The position numbers were made by a program, and so were the translations under genes. 64,000 bases of DNA, taken from positions 6,107,501-6,171,500 of the forward strand of contig NC_061795.1 of the NCBI RefSeq assembly GCF_021462225.1, given 5' to 3'. The notes under the pieces are model-generated. The model saw only the letters and a program-made list of their open reading frames with translations, was not told the origin of the DNA and did no database searches. This DNA comes from Girardinichthys multiradiatus (lineage: Eukaryota; Chordata; Actinopteri; Cyprinodontiformes; Goodeidae). Positions 1-10,177 of the stretch are shown piece by piece; the first letter of the stretch is position 1, and each line of letters begins with the position of its first letter.

Positions 1-164
1 CCATGCAGGGGAGCCAGATTCAGAAAAACAATAATTATTTGGGTTAGGCTGACTCTTAATTTTCCGTCAGCCTTGAGAGTCTCGCTGGTGCTTCTCAAAG
101 GCAAATCCAAACAGCCAAATTCCTGGTCTTTCGCCAGATCCGAGCGAACAACTTTCTCCAAGAT

Positions 165-518
165 TTATCCCATTTCACCCCTGTGTCCAGTAACCGCAAC
201 CTGCCTGCGATCCTGTGTAAGGATCACATCCAGTCTGCGATTCAGCTCACATAACATCTCAGTCAAAGTGCTGATCGCACTGAAGATCCCATCACACATG
301 CCAGGCAGCCTCACAATTGCCAGAATAGCTGCTGACATTCTCCGAATTTCTCGATATGCCAGGTAACCGCTGACTCCAAAAAGCAGAAATCCTGATATCA
401 AACATCCAATTATATACATATCTTCCACATCCTCGACTGACATTATCGACAGACATACAATCCTCCACTTCTGCCAGGAGTCCATTGTGTATTGATTGGT
501 GAACATTGATATGCCCAC
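165..518 (-). CDS. Hypothetical small membrane protein ORF (117 codons)
   Basis: I do not recognise this ORF. It reads 117 residues from an ATG at the high-coordinate end; a second in-frame Met lies at residue 12. A strongly hydrophobic stretch near residues 35-53 looks like one membrane span and is followed by basic residues (YREIRR) and a helix-like region ending in LCELNRRLDVILTQD. The composition looks protein-like rather than random. An ORF of this length can still occur by chance in 64 kb, and no splice partner, promoter or homologue can be shown from the sequence. It could be an exon of a host gene, part of a mobile element, or noise. Confidence 0.25.
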   Translation of the reverse strand: MGISMFTNQYTMDSWQKWRIVCLSIMSVEDVEDMYIIGCLISGFLLFGVSGYLAYREIRRMSAAILAIVRLPGMCDGIFSAISTLTEMLCELNRRLDVILTQDRRQVAVTGHRGEMG

Positions 519-1580
519 AAATATTGTTCGGCTGTTTGTTTTAACATAACTTAGAGATTAAAAGAGGAAGAACAAAAAAACATTCACTGTTGTAGGTTTT
601 TTTTTCAGTAGTGTAAAAACCAAATAAAATAATTGTTATGAAGTTTGTCCATGGTATGAGTAAACTAAAGTTTTTCATGAGGACATGTTGTACAAAGATA
701 TAAAGAATAACCAACCCAAGCTTTTATAGCCATCGCTGAAAGTGAATTTCAATCCGTCTACATGATTGCATTGTTTTGATTTTATTATACATTTCTGCAA
801 TATGAAATTGACTGGTTTTTCATCCTTGAGAAGCACCACAACATAAATAAACTAAATTGTCATATTGTAAACAAAACCCAATGTGCTTGTCAATAAGATA
901 GCTTTAGGTTCAATTTTGTTAATTCTAGTCCCCATTTTTAGACCAAGTCGTCCCTTTCTACTTCCATTTCCCACCTTAGAACAAACCATTTCAAATCTAT
1001 TTATATAATACCCAGCACAGACCCGGCTCTAGCCCTGTTGTTTCCCAAGGCAAGATAATGGTTTGGTGTCCCCCTTCACCCCTCTCTCTTAACGGACCTA
1101 ACAGCTGTGTGTAATAAAGGTTTAATTATGTCAGTAGGTTCTTCCAGCTTTTAATATGTCCTGTAGAAAACTTGAATACATATTGTACTCTGCTTAGCTT
1201 TAGAAAAGTGTAAAGGTTTAGCCATTTTAATAGGCACAGTAAAAATTGACTAAGTGAGGACACATTTAGCAACAAAAAAAATCCTCAGTGCATCTGTCCA
1301 GGACAGATTGGGAATATACAGCATTTACCTGTTGCTATACTGTGTGCAAAACACAATGGTGCTGCAGACAGACTACATGATATGTTCAACATAACACATT
1401 ACCATGTTCAGAATGAGGATTTATAAAATAAAGAATGTCTCACTCACGTACACAGAAATAGACGAAAAGATCAGAGAATGAACTAAGCGTCTGTTTTGAA
1501 GTTGAAAAAATAGCACAGCAAGTATGACAAGTTCTGAAGTGCTGAATGAAACAGATTGATGCTACCAAGAAGACAACAGT
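519..1580. other. AT-rich stretch without recognisable gene
   Basis: I see no coding potential, no clear repeat family and no structured element here. The sequence is AT-rich intergenic DNA with short homopolymer runs. Confidence 0.5.
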
Positions 1581-1592
1581 CAACTTGTAATT

Positions 1593-1853
1593 TTGATCCA
1601 ACCTTTTTGCAAGTTTTCCAACTCGTTCAATATGTGCTGGATTAATGCCACAATGCAGAGCATTCTGAACCTGAGCATTGCCAAAAGGTTTGTGTCACAG
1701 TATCCCGAAGATATTTTTGGAGCTTTGTCAGGAACTCCATTATGTGCCAGCCTTCTACTAACAGTCACACGCCATCCAGGGAAGCCTTTTCCCTACAAGA
1801 AATTCACCAAGGTCAAACTACTACTCACAAAAACCCAGAACAATAAGAAGTAA
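1593..1853 (+). pseudogene. Fragment resembling the Cys box of a ubiquitin-specific protease
   Basis: The frame contains FNMCWINATMQSILNL, which resembles the catalytic Cys box of USP-family deubiquitinases (N-x-C-[FYW]-x-N-[AS]-x-[LM]-Q). In that reading the Cys would be the nucleophile. The usual Gly-Asn-Thr before the Cys is changed (N-S-F-N-M-C), and the frame stops after about 75 further residues. No His box or other USP segment is visible nearby, and stops lie just upstream in the same frame. It could be an isolated exon of a fish USP37-like gene, a retrocopied fragment, or a chance match. The motif is seen; the family assignment is inferred. Confidence 0.35.
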
Positions 1854-2139
1854 GCAGTATTTTTATTGGAAAAAAACAACAAAAAAACTAACATAAAAAG
1901 AACCATAATAAATAAATAAAAGTAACAAAATCATTATTATTTTATTATGATTAAAAAACATTTTGTTTTGTACTAGAAAATGATGTTTTATATACCGAAA
2001 TACAAAAGAAATAGAATTAAAAACACCCCCCCCACTCCCGCCACCCCACAAAATAAAAATACTACAAAGGCCCCCTAAAAAACTAAACAAAGGGAACATA
2101 AGAAAAAAAAAAACTGAATGAAAAGAGACCAAAAATGCT

Positions 2140-2350
2140 ATATTGGGCTTCAAGGTGTTGCAGTTCAGGACTGTTGCCTTGCAGGTCATTGGTGTGAATC
2201 CTACCTGGGGTGTTCCTGCATGAAGTTTCCATGTTCTCTCTTTCTATGCATGGGTTCTTTCCGGGTACCCCCACAGTCCAAACATATGCATGTAAGGTTA
2301 ATTGGCAACTCTAGATTACCCATAGCTGTGATTATGTGCATGCTTTATAT
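2140..2350 (+). repeat. Diverged copy of the tRNA-derived SINE-like repeat
   Basis: The segment runs parallel to the better preserved copy just downstream: CTGTTGCCTTGCAG, then a diverged B-box area, then GCATGAAGTTTCCATGTTCTC, a CACAGTCCAAA motif and GGTTAATTGGCAACTCTAGATT. It is an older, shortened copy of the same family in the same orientation. Confidence 0.55.
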
Positions 2351-2387
2351 TGTTTTATCAATTTCTTGAAGACATATTGATTTTGGC

Positions 2388-2745
2388 TGCACGGTGGCGC
2401 AGTTGGTAGCACTGTTGCCTTGCAGCAAGAAAGTCCTGGTTTCGATTCCCAACCGGGGGACTTTCTGCATGGAGTTTGCATGTTCTCCCCGTGCATGCGT
2501 GGGTTCTCACCGGGTACTCTGGCTTCCTCCCACAGTCCAAAGACATGCCTGTTAGGTTAATTGGTCACTCTAAATTGCCCTTAGGTGTATGAATGAGTGT
2601 GTGCATGGTTGTTTGTGTGTTGCCCTGCGATGGACTGGCGACCTGTCCAGGGTGTACCCTGCCTCTTGCCCATAGACTGCTGGAGATAGGCACCAGCTCC
2701 CCTGTGACCCACTATGAAATAAGCGGTACAAAATGACTGACTGAC
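2388..2745 (+). repeat. tRNA-derived SINE-like repeat, full-length copy
   Basis: The head carries a pol III A-box-like TGGCGCAGTTGG and a B-box-like GGTTTCGATTCC at tRNA-like spacing. A long conserved body follows (CATGTTCTCC, CCTCCCACAGTCCAAA, GGTTAATTGGTCACTC, TGCGATGGACTGGCGACC) and the copy ends near ATGAAATAAGCGG. The same unit occurs inverted at 37,796-38,154, which defines it as an interspersed family. It is transcribed by RNA polymerase III and moved by LINE machinery if typical of its class. It is a common teleost repeat; I do not give a Repbase name. Confidence 0.7.
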
Positions 2746-2749
2746 ATAT

Positions 2750-5040
2750 TGATTTTCATAAAAGTAACCAAAATAACCAATAACAAAAATACTGTCCCCC
2801 AAAAGAATACAAAAAAACAACCACCCAACCCAAGAATGAGCGAAAAAGCTTGCAAAAATAATACTAAAACCTACAATTACACAACTCTTGAGACATTTTT
2901 ATCTGACCTCAAGTTCACAGTCACAATGCACAACTAGTTTTGCACCAGAAATACCTCCATGTGTCTTTCTCTTGGACTGCTCTCAAATCTTCTGTAACGT
3001 TTTTCCAAAGGTGAAAGCTGTAATAAATGAAAGGTGCCTTTATATGAATTGTATTTTCCACTTCATATAAACAGAAGACCTGTAGGGTCCGGGAGCCCTG
3101 TAGGATGAAACAAGATCTGATAAGAAGTTTGGACTGGGACAGTCCTTAAATGCACAGATAATCTGAAGTAGTTATTAAGTGAGCTCCTTTCTGGAATTAG
3201 AACATTACAATAAAACATTCTGACTTATAGGTTAGAAAAGCATGTACCAAAGTCTCTGCATTAGGCAGAGAGTGAATTATTTAACTAGCTCAACATGGAG
3301 CATCAGAATAGTGTCAGAAGTCTCACTCCTCTCTGTGTGGATTTATTTATTATGGTTTTATTCTGACAAGAACATGGCATATGCAGTGGCTTAAAAATGG
3401 AAGATTTTCCCAGTCTGGACTGGACAGCAGGGGCTAACTTTCAATCCTAACTGGACGACAGCATGGAGGAGGGAAGCTAAAAATATGACACTTACAGAGG
3501 AATAATGACTTGCTTTTCTGGTATAGACTTCCAATGTTATATCTTCACTTTTTTACAACAGGGAAGTGTAAGTTTTAGATTTCAAATCTTCAGAAAAGTT
3601 GCAGCTCAAGAATGTGTTTTTATGTGGACCAGCAGTTCTATTTTAGGGAGCAACATATAGGGAAACAGTGATGTTTCCCAATTGTTCCTCAGTAGTTTGG
3701 CTCCTCATATATTGTATTTTATCTGGCAGGCAGGTGTAAATGTTGGATCTTCACATCAAACATATTCAAGCTCTGGTAATATTTTGAAAAAGTAAATCAT
3801 CTTGCTAAAATACAAAAAAACGTCCCTAGAAAATACGGTGGTAAATGTCGTGCATATTATAGGCATAGGCTGGCAGTTTGTAAATGTATAGCATTGGATA
3901 TGAAAAAACTTTCATGTCTTATTTCATGATCTAAAAGAAAAAATTTAAGTTAAACAAATAAAGAGCTTAATGCATTTATTATTATTTAAATTTGCTCCTT
4001 ATGTCTGTTTTACCTCATCATGCACTGAGTTTTGGTCTTTTGATTGATAGCTTTACAGGGCCTTTCAACCTAAATACAAGGATCAAAGTTATGTTACAAC
4101 TTACGTTACAAAATCTAAACGGCAAAGATGTTGTAAGGCACAAGGTGTAACACAAAAAAACTACTAACCACTGAATATTTAATGTCAGTAGAAAATAAGT
4201 ATTTATTTTACAATTAAGGCAAACCAACCAGTTACTGCACAAAAAAGCTTTAACCTTCAGGTTCTCCAAGGCTGAGCTCCTGGTCTAACCTCAATACAAG
4301 AGAAAACGGGCTGTAACAAAAATGCCAGAGAACCCCTATCAGCTTTCACTGTCAAATGGACTTGCCTTTCAGAGAGGTTATTTAAACAACAGTAAAAATA
4401 TAAAACAGAAAGTAAGAATTACAGGGTGTACAGATACAAGTACCTGAAAACTAAAGAATTTTCAAAATGTGTCTACATCTTTTAATCAGGATCTATTTTT
4501 GTTTTTGACATGAAGTGTACATTTTTTACTAGAAATGCAAAATTTTATTTAACCTTCTCAGGCTTTGCTCATATCTGCTTTCAATACTCCATGTAGCTAC
4601 ATGCCTGGCACACACACCCTGGCTGGATGTGGGAATTCACCCACTCTTTTCTCAATAACCCAGGCTGGAGCCCCACTCACCCAGGCAGGACTACTGTCAT
4701 ATGTCCCCTGAGATGGAACAAAATACAGCAGATTCTAAGATCATGTAACTGAGCTGATTATATTTTGCAACTTTGGTTGATAAGGTCCCCCTGTTCTTTC
4801 AGTTCTGCATTACAATCTTTTCAGTTTGCATTAAATAACAGGGCCTTTCAGTTTAATAAATACCTGAAAATATAGCAATTTCAAAAGACATTATGGTGCT
4901 CAAAACAGGAAATGCAAATTGTTTACTAGAAATGCAAAATGTCATTTGAATCTATCTAAACTCTTGCATCATCACTCCAACAAGTAACCATCTGTGCAGG
5001 GACTTGTGTGGACTCAACAATCCACTCTGCCGCAGCATAG
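2750..5040. other. Intergenic DNA without recognisable gene
   Basis: I find no supported exon. Two diverged direct repeats about 400 bp apart share TACTAGAAATGCAAAAT (near 4,530 and 4,925) with weaker flanking similarity, suggesting an old local duplication. The rest is AT-rich and unassigned. Confidence 0.45.
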
Positions 5041-7061
5041 CACCCGCCAAATTCACCCGCCAAATGAGGGTGAATTTAGCAGTGGCGGGTAACACAGCCA
5101 CTCTGACTAGTCACTTTGGCGGATTGAATTATATATACAGTTTTTAATTGTAGTTTTCTCAAATGGGATCCGAAATAATAAGCAAGTTGAAATGCGACAC
5201 TACGATATTTACAACTCCCATGAGCACTGCCTGCGTACAGTGTAAGCTCTCTGGTCTGTTCATGACCGACGTCGCTTTAGACAGACGGTCCCTGTGGAGA
5301 ACACAGTTGTGAAGCGGTGGGGGCGGTAATGTGGAGGTAATGTTTCTACTTTGTACACTGCTAGTGTTGCCAAGTCCGCTTATTATAAGCGACTTTGGGC
5401 TTGTTTTTCTCTAAAGTCGCTGGCAAATCTCATGGGTTGCGGTTTTGTGGGCTTGTTTTTGGCATTCCTTCCGAGTGAAACTCCTCTATTATCTCCCAGC
5501 TACCACAATAAAGCAAAACACAAGTGGTAGGTAGTTTGTCCTTTCCACGTCGATGTTTCCTGGTTATAGCTCCCACCAGAGTTGACGGCACACCCAGAAC
5601 ACACTCACGCTAGAGTCCAGAGTGACAGGGAAACGAGTAATGAGACAGCGTCAATAAGATGCAGTAAATGGAGAAAATATGGGAAAAATTTTAATACAGA
5701 GGGGGAGAAACAGAGCGCACTGCAAGACAGGATCTGACCTGAGATGGGAGCATCCCTTGTGATTCTGCAATGTGAAATATGTGCTCACCATGACTTTCCT
5801 TTTAAACAGACTTTAAAGAAAGTTTTTTCTTGACTGTTTATTGTCATTTTGTTGTTAGGTATGCAAAATACACTTTTCTTTTGATCAGTTGTTATTCAAA
5901 ATTTTAAGTTATTCAAAACGTTTATGGTAAAATGTTAATAATAATTTTGCTGTTGCTTTTGTATAATGCCATAATACATTTATGCTGTTTACAACAGGCC
6001 TCTGTTTTACACAGCGGTGTAAAGCCATTTGGGCTTCTTTTAGGCTTGTTTTAAAAGAGCTGGTTGCTTTTGGCACCATTGATCACTGCACATTTTCATA
6101 TAAAAGGAGCTTTACACTGAACCTTGTCTGAGCTGAATACTTGATAATGACCCGAAGTGGTAAACATTTTATTTAATCTTGATATGATTGTGTAAAAGGG
6201 TCATTTACATTTAAAAATGTTGTAAATCTAGTTAAAGTAAACTTTAGCATGCTATAGTCAGCTTTAATCATATTAAACAAATTCTCAACAACAAAATTGT
6301 GGCTGCTGAAAATACGGAGTGGCTAGTAACTTTGGAAAACCACTAGCCACAGTGGCTGGTGAACAAAAACGTTAATGTCAAGCCATCGCATGTCAAACGT
6401 TCCTATGCTACATTCCTTATTGCAAAAATTCTTATAGGATGTATTCACACCAGGAAAGTCATTTGGTCCGCTTGTTCGGTCTGGACCAAAAACTGACTTT
6501 ATTTTTTCATTTGGTGCGGTTTGTTTTCACATTGTACTTTTTGCAAGTGAACTATTACTTGTAAACAAAGCCACGCGGGTGACAATCATGGATCCCATTG
6601 GACAAAAATGACGGGGGCGGGACAGTGCACAGAACCGGAAATTTAGGAAAGCAGCTGTAGACGTGTTGCGTGCAGCACCTCTGTTCTGCATATTTATGCC
6701 GTTATTACAGCTGCAATATTATTGTGAGGGTGAAGAGCAGCTCATTCAACACAGATTTTGAGACGTTCCATTTATAATTTTGGAACCCCGTCGGAGAACG
6801 TGTGCTGAACGCCGACGTTCTCTATGTGCCTTGTCCCACAACAAGCCAGTAGCGTTGCTAAGCAACACAGCTTATCAGGTATGATTACCTTACAACACAC
6901 ACCTTTGCTACCGGCTACGGTGGCTTTTTATGTCCAAAGAGACGTACGCTTTTTGTAGTTGGTTCGGATCGGGGCCGGTTTGTATTCAGACCATAAGCGA
7001 ACTGCACCAGAGTCCGTTTGGAAGAGGACCGAGAGATAAACTGATGGGTAGATTTTAAAGA
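5041..7061. other. Non-coding stretch, probably decayed DNA-transposon material
   Basis: The left part has a perfect 10-bp hairpin (AAATTCACCC at 5,049 and GGGTGAATTT at 5,068). TTCACCCGCCA near 5,052 has an inverted near-match (TTCACCAGCCA on the minus strand) near 6,353-6,363, compatible with an old terminal-inverted-repeat element of about 1.3 kb. From about 6,430 the sequence becomes a GC-richer repeat-like tract with TGGTCCGCTTGTTCGGTC, into which the Rex3-like LINE inserted. No transposase frame is visible. Confidence 0.3.
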
Positions 7062-7563
7062 GCTTTACAAACATCAATCGATTGTCGTCTTCCGCTTTAT
7101 CCGGGACCGGGTCGCGGGGCAGCAGACTCAACAGAGACGCCCAGACGTCCCTCTCTCCAGACACCTCCTCCAGTTCCTCCAGGGGGAGCCCAAGGCGTTC
7201 CCAGGCCAGCTGAGAGACATAGTCCCTCCAGCGTGTCCTGGGCCGTCCCCTGGGCCTCCTCCCTGTGGGACGTGCCTGGAACACCTCCCAAGGAAGGCGT
7301 CCAGGAGGCATCCGGTATAGATGCCCGAGCCACCTCAACTGGCTCCTCTCGATGTGGAGGAGCAGCGGCTCTACTCCGAGCCCCTCCCGGATGGCCGAGC
7401 TCCTCACCCTATCTCTAAGGGAGTGCCCGGCCACCCTACGGAGGAAGCTCATTTCAGCCGCTTGTATCCGGGATCTCGTTTTTTCGGTCATGACCCAAGG
7501 TTCATGGCCGACCGACCAGTAAATTGAGAGCTTTGCTTTTCGGCTCAGCTCTCTCTTCACCAC
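6928..7563 (-). pseudogene. Rex3-like ORF, C-terminal segment after the RT
   Basis: This frame carries the conserved C-terminal part of the LINE protein: [62 protein letters not shown], then RPRTRWRDYVSQLAWERLG up to LLPRDPVPDK. It is out of frame with the endonuclease half because of the deletion, and the [14 protein letters not shown] stretch is also shortened (WSVGHEPWV). Residues after DKAEDD run past the element end into flanking DNA. Confidence 0.85.
7062..7074. repeat. Target site duplication of Rex3-like LINE, left copy
   Basis: GCTTTACAAACAT here is repeated exactly at 9,681-9,693, on either side of the LINE. It marks the insertion boundaries. Confidence 0.9.
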
Positions 7564-9680
7564 AACGGACCGGCACAGCGCCCCATTACTGTGGCAGCCG
7601 CACCGATCCGTCTGTCGATCTCCCGCTCCATTCTTCCCTCACTCGTGAACAAGACCCCAAGATACTTAAACTCCTCCACTTGAGGCAGGAACTCCCCTCC
7701 AACCTGAAGAGGACAAGCCACCCTTTTCCGGTCGAGTACCACGGCCTCGGACTTGGAGGAGCTGATCCTCATCCCAGCCGGTACTCAGGGCGGATCTCAT
7801 CCCCGAAGCCTTGCCACCGCGGAGCTTTTTAACCACCTCCGTGACTTCAGCCTGGGTGATGAAAGAGTCCGACCCAGAGTCCCCAGCCTCTGTTTCCACC
7901 ACGGAATGCGTGATGGCAGGATTGAGGAGATCCTCGAAGTACTCCTTCCACCGCCCGATAATGTCCTCAGTCGAGGTCAGCAGTCTCCCGTCCCCAGTAT
8001 AAACAGTGTTGGCGAAGCACTGCTTCCCCCTCCTGAGGCGACGGACGGTTTGCCAGAATCGCTTCGAGGCCAACCGGTAGTCCTTCTCCTTGGCCTCACT
8101 GAACTCCTCCCAGGCCCGTGTTTTTGCCTCTGCCACAGCCCGGGCCACAGCACGCTTGGCCTCACGGTACCCGTCAGACGCCTCAGGAGTCCCACAAGCC
8201 AACCACAGCCGATAGGACTCCTTCTTCAGCTTAACAGCATCCCTTACTGCCGGTGTCCACCACCGGGTTCTGGGATTGCCGCCGCGACAGGCACCGCAGA
8301 CCTTACGGCCACAGCTACGGGCAGCAGCATCGACAATAGATGCGGAGAACATGGTCCACTCGGACTCTATGTCTCCAACATCCCCCGGGATCTGGTCGAA
8401 GCTCTCCCTGAGGTGGGAGTTGAATACATCCCTGGACGAGGGCTCCGCCAGACGTTCCCAGCAGACCCTCACTATGCGCCTGGGCCTGCCAAGTCTGACT
8501 GGCTTTCTCCTCCTCCAGCGGATCCAACTCACCACCAGGTGATGATCAGTGGACAGCTCAGCCCCTCTCTTCACCCGAGTGTCCAAAACATGCGGCCGAA
8601 GATCTGATGATACGACAACAAAGTCGATCATCGACCTCCTGCCTAGGGTGTTCTGGTGCCAAGTCCACTGATGGACACCCTTATATTTGAACATGGTGTT
8701 CGTTATGGACAATCCGTGACTAGCACAGAAGTCCAATAAAAAAACACCACTCGGATTCAGATCGGGGAGGCCATTCCTCCCGATCACGCCTCTCCAGGTG
8801 TCACTGTCGTTCCCCACGTGGGCGTTGAAGTCCCCCAGCAGAATAATGGAGTCCCCGGGAGGGGCACTATCCAGCACCCCCGACAGGGACGCCAAGAAGG
8901 CCGGGTACTCTGCACTGCTACTCGGCCTATAGGCTGAAATGATAGTCAGAGACCTCTCCCCAACCCAAAGGCGCAGGGATACGACCCTCTCATCCACTGG
9001 GGTAAACCCCAACACGAGACGGCTGAGCTGGGGGGCAACAAGCAAACCCACACCAGCCCGCCGCCTCTCCCCGTGGGCCACTCCAGAGTAGAACAGAGTC
9101 CAACCCCTCTCAAGGAGATGGGTTCCAGAGCCCACGCTGTGTGTGGAGGCAAGCCCGACTATTTCTAGTCGATATCTCTCGAACTCCTGCACAAGCTCAG
9201 GCTCCTTCCCCCCCAGCGAGGTGACATTCCACGTCCCTAGAGCCAGCCTAAGCATCCGGGGATCGGGCCGCTGAGATCTCCACCTTTGTCCGCCACCCAA
9301 TCCTCTTTGCACCGGTCCCTCACGGTTCCCCCTGCAGGTGGTGGGCCCACTGGGGGATGGCCTCGCGTCTCTCGTTCGGGCTTGGCCCGGCCGGGTCCCG
9401 CGAGGAGCAACCCGGCCACCAGGCGCTCTCCGACGAGTCCCGACCCCAGGCCTGGCTCCACGGTGGGACCCAGGCTCCGCCGTACCGGGCGACGTCACGT
9501 GCTTCGATATTTTTTTCTTCATGAGGGATTCTTGAACCACTCTTTGTCTGACCCATCACCTAGAGCCTGTTTGCCATGGGAGACCCTACCAGGGGCATTT
9601 AGGCACCAGACAACATAGCCTCTAGGATCATTTGAGCACTCAAACCCCTCCACCACGTTAAGGTGGTGGTTCAAGGAGGG
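7075..9680 (-). mobile_element. Rex3-like (RTE-clade) LINE with the RT core deleted
   Basis: The element reads on the minus strand from a 5' end rich in CCACCACC just inside 9,680 to a 3' end CGGATAAAGCGGAAGACGACAATCG at the left edge. It is bounded by the exact 13-bp duplication GCTTTACAAACAT. The apurinic endonuclease domain is largely intact, and the post-RT C-terminal region is present. The reverse transcriptase palm is missing: the sequence jumps at about 7,781 from just after the RT N-terminal GKASG/DEIRPE-like start to the segment downstream of the FADD box. The remaining copy is 2.6 kb and cannot encode its own RT. The Rex3/RTE assignment rests on recognising the endonuclease, the RT flanks and the characteristic C-terminal LAWERLG...EELEEV segment. 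Confidence 0.9.
7781..9540 (-). pseudogene. LINE endonuclease domain and start of RT (Rex3-like ORF, 5' part)
   Basis: The frame is open for over 600 codons. The functional start is probably the Met of [14 protein letters not shown] near residue 94; the Arg/Gly/Pro-rich part upstream is translated leader. Endonuclease landmarks follow in order: GTWNV, an altered metal-ligand region (IVGLAST), [22 protein letters not shown] and the catalytic STDHHLVV. After a linker region ([14 protein letters not shown]), the RT would begin at [13 protein letters not shown], where the internal deletion and a frame change end the homology. The product would be a DNA-nicking domain without polymerase. Confidence 0.85.
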
Positions 9681-9693
9681 GCTTTACAAACAT
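9681..9693. repeat. Target site duplication of Rex3-like LINE, right copy
   Basis: GCTTTACAAACAT, identical to 7,062-7,074. Confidence 0.9.
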
Positions 9694-10176
9694 ATAACAT
9701 ATATTTCTAAAATCAGGCCACGGAATTTGGTTCATTTTTCTATTGCTGTCATGTTCTGCCTGTGTTAGGTTTTGAGTTTCTTGTCTGTTTTCTCTACTTA
9801 CTTTTTCAGTTTTCCTGTGTTAGATGTTTTTAGTTTGTATTTTCATAAAGATCTGGTTCCTCCCTGTTTATGTTCTTTAGTTAATTCCATTATTTACTTA
9901 TTTCTGTTCACTTAGATGTTTTGTTATTCCCCTGGATTCCCTGCTCATCTGTGTTAATTAGCCTCCCTCCTTCAGTTTGCTCTGCATTCCTTGTCACCAG
10001 CTGCTCCAGATTTCTCCTGATTAGGTCCCATTGTTCATTGGTCCACTTGCCACCCTACACCAGAATTTATGCTCTATGGTTTTCATTTCACGCCGTTTCT
10101 ACCTGGTCCATGCCTGCATTACTGCCAGTGTTCCAAATCCTGTTTTTTCCATTTGTAAGTTACTTGCATTTTTATT
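9694..10176. other. Intergenic DNA without recognisable gene
   Basis: T-rich and pyrimidine-rich sequence with short chance ORFs only. I see nothing in it that I can assign. Confidence 0.5.
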
Positions 10177-10177
10177 A

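Noticed and set aside
2388..2460. tRNA gene
   Set aside because: A- and B-box-like sequences are present, but the unit is the head of a 350-bp repeat found again inverted at 37.8-38.2 kb, and it cannot fold as a normal tRNA.
7753..8607. 284-codon plus-strand ORF
   Set aside because: It is the antisense shadow of the Rex3-like endonuclease frame on the minus strand, with Pro/Ser-rich low-information text.
9286..9618. Pro/Arg-rich ORFs at the 5' end of the Rex3-like LINE
   Set aside because: GC-rich LINE leader read on the wrong strand; no family resemblance.
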